Shown: positions 32,901-40,907 of the stretch, piece after piece
Numbering within the stretch: the stretch's first letter is position 1
How the letters are laid out: each line of letters begins with the position of its first letter
Assembly: GCA_964652075.1 (NCBI GenBank)
Contig: CAZYZQ010000001.1
Coordinates: forward strand, 1 to 62,359
Direction: 5' to 3'
Length of the DNA: 62,359 bases
Source: CAZYZQ01 sp964652075
GTDB taxonomy: Bacteria > Bacillota > Clostridia > Oscillospirales > Oscillospiraceae
Made by a program: the position numbers and the translations under genes
The notes under the pieces: generated by a model
What the model was told of the DNA's origin: nothing
Databases searched by the model: none
Seen by the model: the letters and a program-made list of their open reading frames with translations, nothing else

Positions 32901-34187
32901 ATGTCCCAGCTCCCTTCCCTGTGCGATTCTGTCCACTTCGCCGGCCTGCGCGCCAAGCTGCCCGACTACCGGCAGCAGGAGCGCGTGCGAAACGGCTGGC
33001 TCCGCCGCCGCTTTGAAACGATCCTGCCCGCGCTCATGCGGCGCACCGGCATCGACCTCTGGGTCGTCTGCTGCCGGGAGTACAACGAGGACCCGGTGCT
33101 CACCACGCTCGTGCCCTGCGCGATGATGACCGCGCGGCGCACCACGATGCTGGTGTTCCATCTGCAACCGGACGGCACCGTCCGGCCCATGGCCATCACC
33201 CGGCCCGGCGTGGGGCTGGACGGCTACTACGAGGCCATGTGGGCGCGCGGCGCGGAGAGCCAGTGGGAATGCCTGAACCGCGTGCTCACCGAGTGCGCGC
33301 CCCGGCGGATCGGCATCAACCGCTCCGAAACCTTCGCCTTTGCCGACGGCCTGTCCCAGACGCTCTACGAGACGCTCTGTGCCAGCCTCAGCCCGGAAAA
33401 CAGGGCAAAGCTCTGCCCGGCCGAGGCGCTCTGCGTGGGCTGGCTGGAGACGCGCCTGCCCGAGGAGATGGCCGCCTACGACGGCATTGTCCAGCTGGCG
33501 CACGCGCTGATCCGCGAGGCCTTCTCCAGCCGGGTGGTCACGCCGGGCGTCACCACCAATCTGGATGTGAAATACTTTATGCTCCAGCAGGCGAAGGAGC
33601 TGGATCTCGCGCCGTGGTTCGACTACGAGGTGTCCATCACCCGGGCGGGCGTGGGCGTGATTGAGGCGGAGACGGTCATTCTGCCGGGCGACCTTTTGCA
33701 CTGCGACGTGGGCATCCGCTGCCTGAACCTCTGCACCGACGCGCAGGAGAACGCCTACGTGTTGCGCCCCGGCGAGACGGAGGCCCCGCCCTTTTTGCAG
33801 GCGCTGCAGCGCCGGATCAACCGGCAGCAGGACATTGTGCGCGCCTGCTTTCAGGAGGGCCGGACGGGCAACGAGGTGCTCGCCCTTGCCCGCGCGCAGG
33901 CGAGCGCCGAGGGGCTTGGCCCCTGCATCTACACCCACCCGCTCGGCTACCACGGCCACGGCGCGGGGCCGATGATCGGCCTGTGGGATATGCAGGAGGG
34001 CGTGCCCGGCACCGGCGACTACCCGCTCCACAACGACACCTGCTACGCCCTCGAGATGAGCTGCGAGGCGGATCTGCCTGAATGGGGCGTCCGGTTCTTT
34101 TTCGGCGCGGAGACAGAGCTGCTGTTCACCGGCGGGCAGACTTACTATCTGGGCGGGCGGCAGACGGCGCTGCACCTGATCCGCTAA
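32901..34187 (+). CDS. M24 family metallopeptidase-like protein (Xaa-Pro peptidase/creatinase fold)
   Basis: A 428-residue protein. The N-terminal creatinase-like domain covers about residues 20-180 (ILPALMRRTGIDLWVVCCREYNEDPV). In the C-terminal pita-bread domain the five probable metal ligands are visible: Asp in LLHCDVGIRC, Asp in LCTDAQENAYV, His in GYHGHGAGP, Glu in YALEMSCEA and Glu in FGAETELLFTGG. Family members cleave Xaa-Pro peptides or act on creatine-like C-N bonds. With an amidohydrolase and a TIM-barrel isomerase under the same operator motif, it may take part in degrading an amide-containing compound. The ATG at 32901 follows CGGAGG. Confidence 0.82.
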   Translation: MSQLPSLCDSVHFAGLRAKLPDYRQQERVRNGWLRRRFETILPALMRRTGIDLWVVCCREYNEDPVLTTLVPCAMMTARRTTMLVFHLQPDGTVRPMAITRPGVGLDGYYEAMWARGAESQWECLNRVLTECAPRRIGINRSETFAFADGLSQTLYETLCASLSPENRAKLCPAEALCVGWLETRLPEEMAAYDGIVQLAHALIREAFSSRVVTPGVTTNLDVKYFMLQQAKELDLAPWFDYEVSITRAGVGVIEAETVILPGDLLHCDVGIRCLNLCTDAQENAYVLRPGETEAPPFLQALQRRINRQQDIVRACFQEGRTGNEVLALARAQASAEGLGPCIYTHPLGYHGHGAGPMIGLWDMQEGVPGTGDYPLHNDTCYALEMSCEADLPEWGVRFFFGAETELLFTGGQTYYLGGRQTALHLIR

Positions 34188-34204
34188 TCCGGTCAAAACC
34201 GGAG

Positions 34205-34271
34205 AATAGGTGGACAAAATCAGTACAAGCTCGCGCAAAACCTTGACAGCCAGATTTTTGCCGTTTATGCT
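34205..34271 (+). promoter_or_regulatory. Operator motif B plus promoter of the binding-protein gene
   Basis: AATAGGTGGA with CAAAATCAGTA (34205-34225) lies exactly 17 bases upstream of TTGACA (34243-34248); a 17-base spacer leads to TATGCT (34266-34271). The spacing is identical to site A. Confidence 0.7.
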
Positions 34272-34323
34272 GAGAACAGCAGGACACAGCGCCTGCAAAC
34301 CTGTAAAAAGAAGGGAATATGCA

Positions 34324-35967
34324 ATGAAAACGTGGAAAAAGCTTCTTTCCCTGCTGCTGGTTGCCGCACTCTGCCTCGCTCTTCTGGCCGCGTGCGCATC
34401 CAAGACGGAAACGCAGCCGGAAGACACGCCCACGCAGGAACCGCAGGACAGCGAGCCCGCCGAAAACCCGCAGGACGGCGAAGCGCCTGCCGAGACCTCC
34501 GAGGATGAGAACCCGGCCCCCGCTGAGGACCCCGACGACGGGGAGGAGGACGAGACGGTCGAGATCGTCATGGCCATCCTGGACATGAAGGGCGACAACA
34601 GCAACTACGACGCCAAGATCGAGGAGGCCGTCAACGCCATCACCGGCCCGGCCATCGGCGTCACCGTCGATCTGAAATACTACGACTACGGCAACTACGC
34701 GACCCAGATCTCGCTGGCCGTCTCCGGCGGCGAGGTGCTGGATCTGGTCAACATCGTGCCGCTGCCCGGCATCGCGTTCAACGAGCTCTACTCCAACGGC
34801 GAGCTGCTGGACATCTCCAGCTATCTGGCTGAGGACTACGCAAAAGACCTTATGAACGTGGTTGGCGATTACGTCGGCGGCTACAGCATCGGCGGCGGCA
34901 TCTATGCCGTGCCGACCTACCGCATCTACACCTCCGACAACTACATCGTCATGCGCAAGGACATTCTGGAGGAGCTGGGCATGGTGGAGCTGGCCGAGAA
35001 CCTGTCCACCCAGACCGAGCTTGACCAGATCTTCGGCGCGGTCAAGCAGAACACCGATCTGTACCCGATCGGCGGCTCCAAGCGGCTGGAGAGCCCCACG
35101 TCCTACCGCTGCTTCCATGTGGAGAACTTTGCCGACTCCCTCTCGTGGGACAACCTCGGCGACAGCACCTACCTGCTGATGACCGACAAGGACGGCCATG
35201 TCTTCAACGGCTTCACCGACCCGAGCTTCGAGCAGATGTGCCAGAACTTCACGGGCTGGATGGAGAAGGGCTATATCTGGCCGGACACCATCACGAACGA
35301 GGACACCAGCGACTCCATCATCAAGCAGGGCGTGATCTTCTGCACCATGGACCTGTCCGAGTACGGCGTCGAGGTGGCCAAGAAGGAGACCACCGGCTAT
35401 GAGGTCGTCTGCCCGCGCGTTGCCTACGGCGAGGTCACGAACTCCCGCGTCATCGGCTTCGGTCTGGGCGTCCCCGTCACCTCCGAGGAGCCGGAGGCCG
35501 CGATCCGCTTCCTGAACCTGCTCTACAACAGCTCCGAGCTGATGAACATTCTGACCTGGGGCATCGAGGGCGAGGACTATGTGACCCTCCCCACCGGCGA
35601 GATCGACTACCCCGAGGGCCTCGACCCCAGCACGGTTGAGTACCACAACGCCGACTACCTGCTGGGCAACCAGTTCCTGGACGCCCCGTGGGCCGGCAAC
35701 GGCGGCGACTTCCGCGCCCGCGCGCTGGAGGTCAATGAGAACGCGCAGATCTCCCCGTATCTGAGCTTCGCGCTGGATGTCTCGGCGCTGGGCGACCAGA
35801 TCACCGCCATCGGCAGCGTCGTGGACGAGTACACCCCGAACCTGATATCCGGCTACTACACCCCCGAGCTGTACCAGCAGTTCGTGGAGAAGCTGGAAGC
35901 CGCCGGCGCGCAGACCTACATTGACGCCTGCCAGACCCAGCTCGACGCATGGGCCGCCGCGCAATAA
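34324..35967 (+). CDS. Sugar ABC transporter substrate-binding lipoprotein, paralog of the one at 21621
   Basis: A 547-residue lipoprotein: signal peptide MKTWKKLLSLLLVAALCLALLAAC with the lipobox at its end, an acidic Pro/Glu/Asp linker to about residue 80, then a binding-protein domain (SGGEVLDLVNIVPLPG, LYSNGELLDISSYLAEDYAKDLMNVVGDYVGGYSIGGGIYAVPTYR, MRKDILEELGM, and late EEPEAAIRFLNLLYNSSELMNILTWGIEGEDYV). It shares blocks with the arabinose-cluster lipoprotein. No permease or ATPase is adjacent. The start follows AAGGGAAT, and an upstream in-frame start is less likely. The operator motif and promoter place it in the second catabolic regulon. Confidence 0.88.
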   Translation: MKTWKKLLSLLLVAALCLALLAACASKTETQPEDTPTQEPQDSEPAENPQDGEAPAETSEDENPAPAEDPDDGEEDETVEIVMAILDMKGDNSNYDAKIEEAVNAITGPAIGVTVDLKYYDYGNYATQISLAVSGGEVLDLVNIVPLPGIAFNELYSNGELLDISSYLAEDYAKDLMNVVGDYVGGYSIGGGIYAVPTYRIYTSDNYIVMRKDILEELGMVELAENLSTQTELDQIFGAVKQNTDLYPIGGSKRLESPTSYRCFHVENFADSLSWDNLGDSTYLLMTDKDGHVFNGFTDPSFEQMCQNFTGWMEKGYIWPDTITNEDTSDSIIKQGVIFCTMDLSEYGVEVAKKETTGYEVVCPRVAYGEVTNSRVIGFGLGVPVTSEEPEAAIRFLNLLYNSSELMNILTWGIEGEDYVTLPTGEIDYPEGLDPSTVEYHNADYLLGNQFLDAPWAGNGGDFRARALEVNENAQISPYLSFALDVSALGDQITAIGSVVDEYTPNLISGYYTPELYQQFVEKLEAAGAQTYIDACQTQLDAWAAAQ

Positions 35968-36001
35968 CCTACCGCATCTTCCTTTTCTTCCCCCAAAGCA
36001 G

Positions 36002-36035
36002 AAGGCACAGGCTGCCAAACGGCGGCCTGTGCCTT
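36002..36035. terminator. Bidirectional terminator between convergent lipoprotein and AraC genes
   Basis: AAGGCACAGGC pairs with GCCTGTGCCTT around a 12-base loop; 34 bases after the lipoprotein stop. Confidence 0.75.
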
Positions 36036-36040
36036 CCTGT

Positions 36041-36850
36041 CTATTCGCTCCCGCCGTTGCGGGCGCGGTATTCCCGTGTGTTGAAGCCCGTCTCCCGATG
36101 GAAGATCCGGGCGAAATACTTCACATCCGAAAAGCCGCAGCGCGCCGCGATCTGGGCCACCGGCAGATCCGTCGTGAGCAGCAGCTTGCGCGCCGCGTCG
36201 ATCCGCAGCCGGTTCAGATACGCAACAGGCGGGCAGTTGTAGAACCTGCGGAACTGCTTGCGCACGTAGTCCGCCGTCATGGGAATCGCCCGAATGGCGT
36301 CCGAGACCTTGAACGCCGGGTCAAACAGGTGCTCCTGCATGGTCTGCACCAGACCGAGCAGCTCCGGAATCGGCTGCGGGATCTGCCAGCCGATCAGGAT
36401 GTGCTGCATGGTGCTCTCGATGCTGCGCAGGATATTCATCCAGTTGGCCGTGCCCTGATGGATAATCCGGTCATAGAGGGCGATCAGGTCGCGGAAGGAG
36501 TGGTAGGCGTCGTCCTGAAAGACGGCAATCTGGTCGTTCGGCAGCAGCGACGTCATCACGCCCACGCAGTAATCGTCGAAAAACGTATCGGTCACGTTCC
36601 GGTGCGGCACATAGGGCGGGACGCAGAAGATCGTCCCCGGCGTGAAGGGATAGCGCCGGTCCCCGGACTCCAGCGCGCCCTCGCCGCTCAGAATCAGGAT
36701 GATCTCCCAGTTGTGGTGCGCATGGGGCGGCTGGCGCAGGGATTCCTCCGCCGTGATCCGGCCCGCGTTCCCGCAGAACGCCACCGGCAGATCATTCGGT
36801 ATGATACACACCTCGGGCGGCAGATTCGCCGCCTGCCGGGCCTTCGCCAT
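36041..36850 (-). CDS. AraC-family transcriptional regulator
   Basis: A 269-residue regulator: N-terminal cupin sensor (HAHHNWEIILILSGEGALESGDRRYPFTPGTIFCVPPYVPHRN) and a C-terminal AraC domain (FKVSDAIRAIPMTADYVRKQFRRFYNCPPVAYLNRLRIDAARKLLLTTDLPVAQIAARCGFSDVKYFARIFHRETGFNTREYR). The position amid the M24, lipoprotein and isomerase genes makes it the best candidate to bind the AATAGGTGGA motif found before all three promoters. Its own upstream region is only about 40 bases before palindromic element 4, so its promoter is not clear. AAGGAGG precedes the ATG. Confidence 0.9.
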   Translation of the reverse strand: MAKARQAANLPPEVCIIPNDLPVAFCGNAGRITAEESLRQPPHAHHNWEIILILSGEGALESGDRRYPFTPGTIFCVPPYVPHRNVTDTFFDDYCVGVMTSLLPNDQIAVFQDDAYHSFRDLIALYDRIIHQGTANWMNILRSIESTMQHILIGWQIPQPIPELLGLVQTMQEHLFDPAFKVSDAIRAIPMTADYVRKQFRRFYNCPPVAYLNRLRIDAARKLLLTTDLPVAQIAARCGFSDVKYFARIFHRETGFNTREYRARNGGSE

Positions 36851-36889
36851 GGGGATCCCTCCTTGTATTTTGAACGCATCACCGCACCC

Positions 36890-37122
36890 CCAATAGAACG
36901 TCTTTCGTAAGCGCCCCAGAGGGGAGCTGGCGGCGATAGCCGCCTGAAGGGGGACGCGGCAGGGATCTGTGATATAAAAAGACTTTCGGCAAATTCGTAA
37001 TATCCAAATCCAAGCGTCTTATTCGTAGCCCTTCATCTCGCGCAAGTCCATCCCCCTTTCGTCACGGGCTTTCGCCCGTGCCACCTCCCCCTCTGGGGAG
37101 GTCACGGGGGACGTTCTATTGG
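36890..37122. repeat. Palindromic element 4 (CCAATAGAACG termini)
   Basis: Perfect 11-bp terminal inverted repeats CCAATAGAACG (36890-36900) and CGTTCTATTGG (37112-37122) enclose 233 bases without a gene. Left interior GGCGGCGATAGCCGCC and right interior CACGGGCTTTCGCCCGTG, CCTCCCCCTCTGGGGAGG are shared with elements 1 and 2. It lies in the 499-base gap between the divergent AraC and isomerase genes. Confidence 0.8.
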
Positions 37123-37248
37123 AAGACTGTGTAAAATTCCAGCGCATCCCGGCGGCGTGGCAACCACGTCGCGACGCGAATGCCAGGGAATGTCCCATCT
37201 TTCGCCATTATACCACACGCGCTTCTCCGCTGCAAAGGCATATTTTGC

Positions 37249-37313
37249 GTCCGGTTTTCTCCACCTATTGTCCTCTTTCATATCTTGTGCGGCGGGGGAC
37301 TTTCCATTATAAT
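37249..37313 (+). promoter_or_regulatory. Operator motif C (reverse orientation) plus promoter of isomerase-amidohydrolase operon
   Basis: On the minus strand AATAGGTGGA followed by GAAAACCGGAC (37269 down to 37249). 15 bases later on the plus strand comes TTGTGC (37285-37290), 17 bases, TATAAT (37308-37313). The ATG is at 37350. Confidence 0.65.
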
Positions 37314-37349
37314 AGAACCAAAGACAAATACCTGAAGGAGGAACCCCCT

Positions 37350-38297
37350 ATGATTAAAGTCGGTCTGATTCTCTACTCGGTTCGGGACCACATGATTCAG
37401 GACCCGATGGGCACCGTGGAGGCCGTGGCCAAGCTGGGCTACAAGAACATCGAGGTCTGCAACCACGACGCCATGCACGACTACGGCTGCGGCTTCGGCA
37501 TCCCCGCGGCGGATCTCAAGGCCAAATTCGACGAGTACGGCTCCCGCGTCGTCTCGGCCCATATCTTCCCCTTTGAAAAGACAAATCTGGACGAGATCAT
37601 CAAGTATAACGCCACCCTCGGCAACCACAACATCGTCAACCCCAGCGACCTGTTCACGACCTACGACGCGCTGATGCGCCAGTGTGAGTTCTACAACCGC
37701 AGCGCCAAGCGCCTGTACGAGGAGGCCGGGATGCGGATGCTCTACCACAACCACACCATGGAGTTCCGCACCTTCGGCGGCCGGACGATCCTCGACCTGA
37801 TGATGGAGAACACCGACCCGCAGTACGTCGGCCTTGAGCTGGACACCTTCTGGACGATGCGCTCCGGCCTGAACCCGCAGGAGGTTCTGCGCCACTTCGG
37901 CAAACGCGTCAAGCTGCTGCACCAGAAGGACTTCGCGTGGGACTCCCTCGACCCGATCAACCAGCTCGGGCTCGACCCGGCGGAGCGCGAGATCAAGCCG
38001 GGCCAGTCGTTCGGCATCAACGGCGACAGCGACTACGCCAAGACCGGCGGCAAGGGCAGCCGGAAGCCCCTGACCCCCGAGGAGGAGCGCGCCCGCTCCA
38101 TCGAGCTCTCCGCCTACACCGAGATCGGCGACGGCATCATGGACATTCAGGGCATCATCGACACGGCCACGGAATACTGCGACGTGGAGTACATCATTCT
38201 GGAGCAGGACGCCACGCGGATGCCCACCCAGATGGAGTCCATCGCCCACAGTATGGAGTCCTTCCGCAAGTTCCGGAACATCTCCTGGGACAATTAA
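37350..38297 (+). CDS. Sugar-phosphate isomerase/epimerase-like TIM-barrel protein
   Basis: A 315-residue AP-endonuclease-2-like TIM barrel: KVGLILYSVRDHMIQDPMGTVEAVAKLGYKNIEVCN at the N-terminus, then probable metal-site segments MRMLYHNHTMEF, YVGLELDTFWTMRSG, VKLLHQKDF and VEYIILEQDATRMPTQ. The fold serves inosose dehydratases, hydroxypyruvate and keto-sugar isomerases; the substrate is not deducible. An insert rich in charged residues (about 210-250, PGQSFGINGDSDYAKTGGKG) is notable. It starts after GAAGGAGGAACCCCCT and is followed after 12 bases by an amidohydrolase, with which it shares the promoter. Confidence 0.8.
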   Translation: MIKVGLILYSVRDHMIQDPMGTVEAVAKLGYKNIEVCNHDAMHDYGCGFGIPAADLKAKFDEYGSRVVSAHIFPFEKTNLDEIIKYNATLGNHNIVNPSDLFTTYDALMRQCEFYNRSAKRLYEEAGMRMLYHNHTMEFRTFGGRTILDLMMENTDPQYVGLELDTFWTMRSGLNPQEVLRHFGKRVKLLHQKDFAWDSLDPINQLGLDPAEREIKPGQSFGINGDSDYAKTGGKGSRKPLTPEEERARSIELSAYTEIGDGIMDIQGIIDTATEYCDVEYIILEQDATRMPTQMESIAHSMESFRKFRNISWDN

Positions 38298-38309
38298 AGG
38301 CAACAAGCT

Positions 38310-39632
38310 ATGACAAACTATACGGTTCTGCGCCACCTGCGCCTGATCCCTGGCGACGGCAGGCCGGCCGTCGAGGACGCGGTGCTGGCCATGCGCCACG
38401 ATCCATCTGATCCCGCCGCCGACCGGCTGCTCTACTGCGGCCCCGCGCCGGCGTTTGACCCGGCGCAGGTTTCGGACGGAACTGTCCGGGAGCTGGATCT
38501 CTCGGGCGGCTGCTACACGGCCCTGCCCGGCCTCATCAACACCCATGTCCATCTCGATTTGCAGCTGCCCTATCTGCCCTACTATCTGGACACCTGGGGC
38601 AACGCGTACCGGGCGTTGGTCGTCTATCGCCGCGCCGCCGAGGCGCTTTTGCAGGGCGTCACCACGGTTCGCGGCACCGGCATCGTGGGCGAGTCGGAGC
38701 TGGCGGTGAAAAAGGCCGTCTCGAACGGCCTTCTCTGGGGGCCGCGGATCATCTCCTGCGGCTCGCCGCTCGTGCCCCACGCGGGCCACGGCTACACCAT
38801 CCCCGGCTCCATCCAGTGCAGCGGCCCGGACGAGTTCATCCGCGCGCTGCGCGGCCAGCTGGCGGCGGGCGCGGATCAGATCAAGATCATGTACACCGGC
38901 GGCCTGGCCGGCGCCTTCGAGGGCACGATGGACATCCAGATGACCGAGGAGGAGGTGGCCGCGTGCATCCGCGTGGCGCATGGCAACAGCCGCAAGGTCA
39001 GCGCCCACCTCTCCAACGACGCGGCCATCGCGCAGGCGGTGCGGCTCGGCATCGACGGCGTCGAGCACGGCTACACGCTCTCCGCGCAGACCGTGCAGGC
39101 CATGGCGGCGCAGGGCACCTACTACACCCCGACGCTCTGCGTCTCCCACTGCAACGACTATATGCAGCGCCTCGGCGTCCCGGCCTACACGCTGGAAAAG
39201 CAGGCGTCTGCCGCCGCCGCGCATATCGAGTCCTGCCGCCGCGCCGCGCAGGCGGGCGTCACCCTCTGCACCGGCACGGATTTACTCCCCTCCGACCCCA
39301 TCGGCGGCACCTGTGCCACCACGCGCGAGACGGAGCTGCTCGTCGAGGAGATCGGCCTGACGCCGCTGGAGGCCATTCAGGCCGCCACATGGAACGGCGC
39401 CCGGCTCTGCGGCGTCGAGCGTGAGACCGGCTCGCTGGAGGCGGGCAAGTGCGGCGACTTCCTGCTGGTGGAGGGAAAACCGGACCAGCAGATCCGCGCG
39501 CTGCGGAACCTGCGGCTCATCGCCCGCAACTGCCGTATCGTGCGCAGCCGCCTGCCCGGCCTGCAGGAGGACAATCTGACCCTCCTGCCTCCCGGCGTCC
39601 CCTGCGAGGGCGGCGTGTTCAAAACCTGGTAA
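38310..39632 (+). CDS. Amidohydrolase family protein (imidazolonepropionase/prolidase-like)
   Basis: A 440-residue metal-dependent hydrolase: ALPGLINTHVHLDLQLPY (HxH metal pair), TTVRGTGIVGESE, AGADQIKIMYTGG (bridging Lys), VSAHLSND and GVEHGYTLS (His ligands), LCTGTDLLPSDPIGG (catalytic Asp), and the closing GLTPLEAIQAATWNGARLCGVERETGSLEAGKCGDFLLVEGKP. The family hydrolyses amides, lactams or C-N bonds in small molecules. It is the second gene after the TIM-barrel isomerase, 12 bases apart. Together with the M24 protein under the same operator motif it suggests catabolism of an amide-linked sugar or amino-acid conjugate. Confidence 0.85.
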   Translation: MTNYTVLRHLRLIPGDGRPAVEDAVLAMRHDPSDPAADRLLYCGPAPAFDPAQVSDGTVRELDLSGGCYTALPGLINTHVHLDLQLPYLPYYLDTWGNAYRALVVYRRAAEALLQGVTTVRGTGIVGESELAVKKAVSNGLLWGPRIISCGSPLVPHAGHGYTIPGSIQCSGPDEFIRALRGQLAAGADQIKIMYTGGLAGAFEGTMDIQMTEEEVAACIRVAHGNSRKVSAHLSNDAAIAQAVRLGIDGVEHGYTLSAQTVQAMAAQGTYYTPTLCVSHCNDYMQRLGVPAYTLEKQASAAAAHIESCRRAAQAGVTLCTGTDLLPSDPIGGTCATTRETELLVEEIGLTPLEAIQAATWNGARLCGVERETGSLEAGKCGDFLLVEGKPDQQIRALRNLRLIARNCRIVRSRLPGLQEDNLTLLPPGVPCEGGVFKTW

Positions 39633-39642
39633 AGATACCCGG

Positions 39643-39670
39643 CCCCCGCCGCCTGTTCGGGCGGCGGGGG
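39643..39670. terminator. Hairpin between convergent amidohydrolase and NTF2-like genes
   Basis: CCCCCGCCGCC pairs with GGCGGCGGGGG around a TGTTCG loop. The following TTATC is a poor T run, so termination may be incomplete. Confidence 0.65.
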
Positions 39671-39679
39671 TTATCAGCC

Positions 39680-40051
39680 TTAGTACAGCAGATCCGTGTT
39701 CTTGATCTGCTCCTCGGTCAGATGCTGGATGCAGTCCCAGTGCTCGGCGAGCTGGCCGTTCTCGAGGCGGTAGATATCGACGACGATATTCTCCACCTTC
39801 CCCGGCTCGAGCACCGCGAGGTTGTGCGAGATCACGACGTCGCCGTCCTCGTACAGGTGCTTGATGTACAGGTGCAGGTTCGGGAACGCGCCGCGGAAGC
39901 CCTTGTGGAAGGCCTTGAAGCCCTCGCGCCCCTGCGCGACGGTCGGATTGTGCTGGTGGTAGTCCTCGCGCATGTACTGGTCGATCAGGCTGTCGTTGCC
40001 GTTGTTGAAGACCTCCTCCGTGAAAAGGCGGACAATCTCTGCATTGGTCAT
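39680..40051 (-). CDS. NTF2/SnoaL-like small protein
   Basis: A 123-residue protein of the SnoaL-like fold: NAEIVRLFTEEVFNNGNDSLIDQYMREDYHQHNPTVAQGREGFKAFHKGFRGAFPNLHLYIKHLYEDGDVVISHN and DIYRLENGQLAEHWDCIQHL. Such proteins are ester cyclases, dehydratases or small-ligand binders; no specific role is deducible. The ATG at 40051 follows AAGGAG by eight bases and is preferred to a GTG nine bases upstream. It is divergent from ung and lies next to the amidohydrolase gene. Confidence 0.8.
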   Translation of the reverse strand: MTNAEIVRLFTEEVFNNGNDSLIDQYMREDYHQHNPTVAQGREGFKAFHKGFRGAFPNLHLYIKHLYEDGDVVISHNLAVLEPGKVENIVVDIYRLENGQLAEHWDCIQHLTEEQIKNTDLLY

Positions 40052-40084
40052 GGAAGCCACTCCTTTATGTTTTGTTGTGAGTCA

Positions 40085-40113
40085 ATCATAACAGAGATTT
40101 GTTTTTTCCGCAA
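40085..40113 (-). promoter_or_regulatory. Promoter of the NTF2-like gene
   Basis: Minus-strand TTGCGG and TATGAT with 17 bases between. On the plus strand TATGAT at 40121-40126 is a likely -10 for ung. Confidence 0.55.
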
Positions 40114-40153
40114 GACGTGATATGATAAAGAAAACGCCGAAAGGAGCGATTCT

Positions 40154-40798
40154 ATGGTTGATCTCGGCCCATGGGCGCAGTTTATCGCCCCGGACCCCGC
40201 GCTGATGGCGCGCGTGGAGCAGGCGTATGCGCAGACGACAGTATTTCCCCCGCGTGAAGACCTCTTCACAGCCTTCCGCCTGACGCCGCCGGCGCGCGTG
40301 CGCGTCGTCCTCCTCGGGCAGGACCCCTACCACGAGCCGGGGCAGGCGCACGGGCTGGCCTTCTCGGTGCGGGATGGCGTGAAGCTGCCGCCGAGCTTGC
40401 GCAATATCTATCAGGAGCTGGAAGCCGATCTGGGCGTCGCGCCGCGCGCGTCCGGCGACCTGACACACTGGGCGGAGCAGGGCGTGCTGCTGCTCAACGC
40501 CGTGCTGACCGTTGAGCAGGGCAAGGCGGGCAGCCACGCATCCTTCGGCTGGCAGGCCTTCACCGACGCCGCCGTCGCCGCCGTCCGGGACTTTCCGCAG
40601 CCGGTCGCGTTCGTCCTCTGGGGCGCGCAGGCGCAGAAGAAGGCGCGCATCGCCGAGGATAGCCCCCATCCGCGCCTTGTCCTCCAGTCCGCGCACCCCA
40701 GCCCCCTGAGCGCGTATCGCGGCTTCTTCGGCAGCCGCCCGTTCTCCAAAATCAACGCGTTTTTGGCCGGGCACGGCGAACAGCCGATTGCGTGGTGA
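40154..40798 (+). CDS. ung: Uracil-DNA glycosylase
   Basis: A 214-residue family 1 UDG that removes uracil from DNA to start base-excision repair. Motifs are VVLLGQDPYHEPGQAHGLAFSV (water-activating Asp in GQDPYH), LPPSLRNIYQEL, GVLLLNAVLTVEQGKAGSH and LQSAHPSPLSAYRGFFGSRPFSKIN (HPSPLS minor-groove loop). AAAGGAG precedes the ATG. Length and motifs are complete. Confidence 0.97.
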   Translation: MVDLGPWAQFIAPDPALMARVEQAYAQTTVFPPREDLFTAFRLTPPARVRVVLLGQDPYHEPGQAHGLAFSVRDGVKLPPSLRNIYQELEADLGVAPRASGDLTHWAEQGVLLLNAVLTVEQGKAGSHASFGWQAFTDAAVAAVRDFPQPVAFVLWGAQAQKKARIAEDSPHPRLVLQSAHPSPLSAYRGFFGSRPFSKINAFLAGHGEQPIAW

Positions 40799-40907
40799 CA
40801 GAACCTACAAAAAGGCGTGCGCGGATTTTGACAAGTCCCACAATAGCGCTTCCGGTGATTTCATGATAAAGTAGAGAGAAACAAAACGAGGATCGGAGGG
40901 ATCTCCC

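Noticed and set aside
34185..34323. Coding extension of the lipoprotein upstream of 34324
   Set aside because: The in-frame extension covers the operator and the TTGACA/TATGCT promoter, and the signal peptide begins at 34324.
32628..34604. Minus-strand frame extending the GH2 gene to 1443 residues
   Set aside because: The extra 659 residues are antisense to the M24 gene and the intergenic region and look like a low-complexity GC shadow; a proper start with ribosome site exists at 32627.
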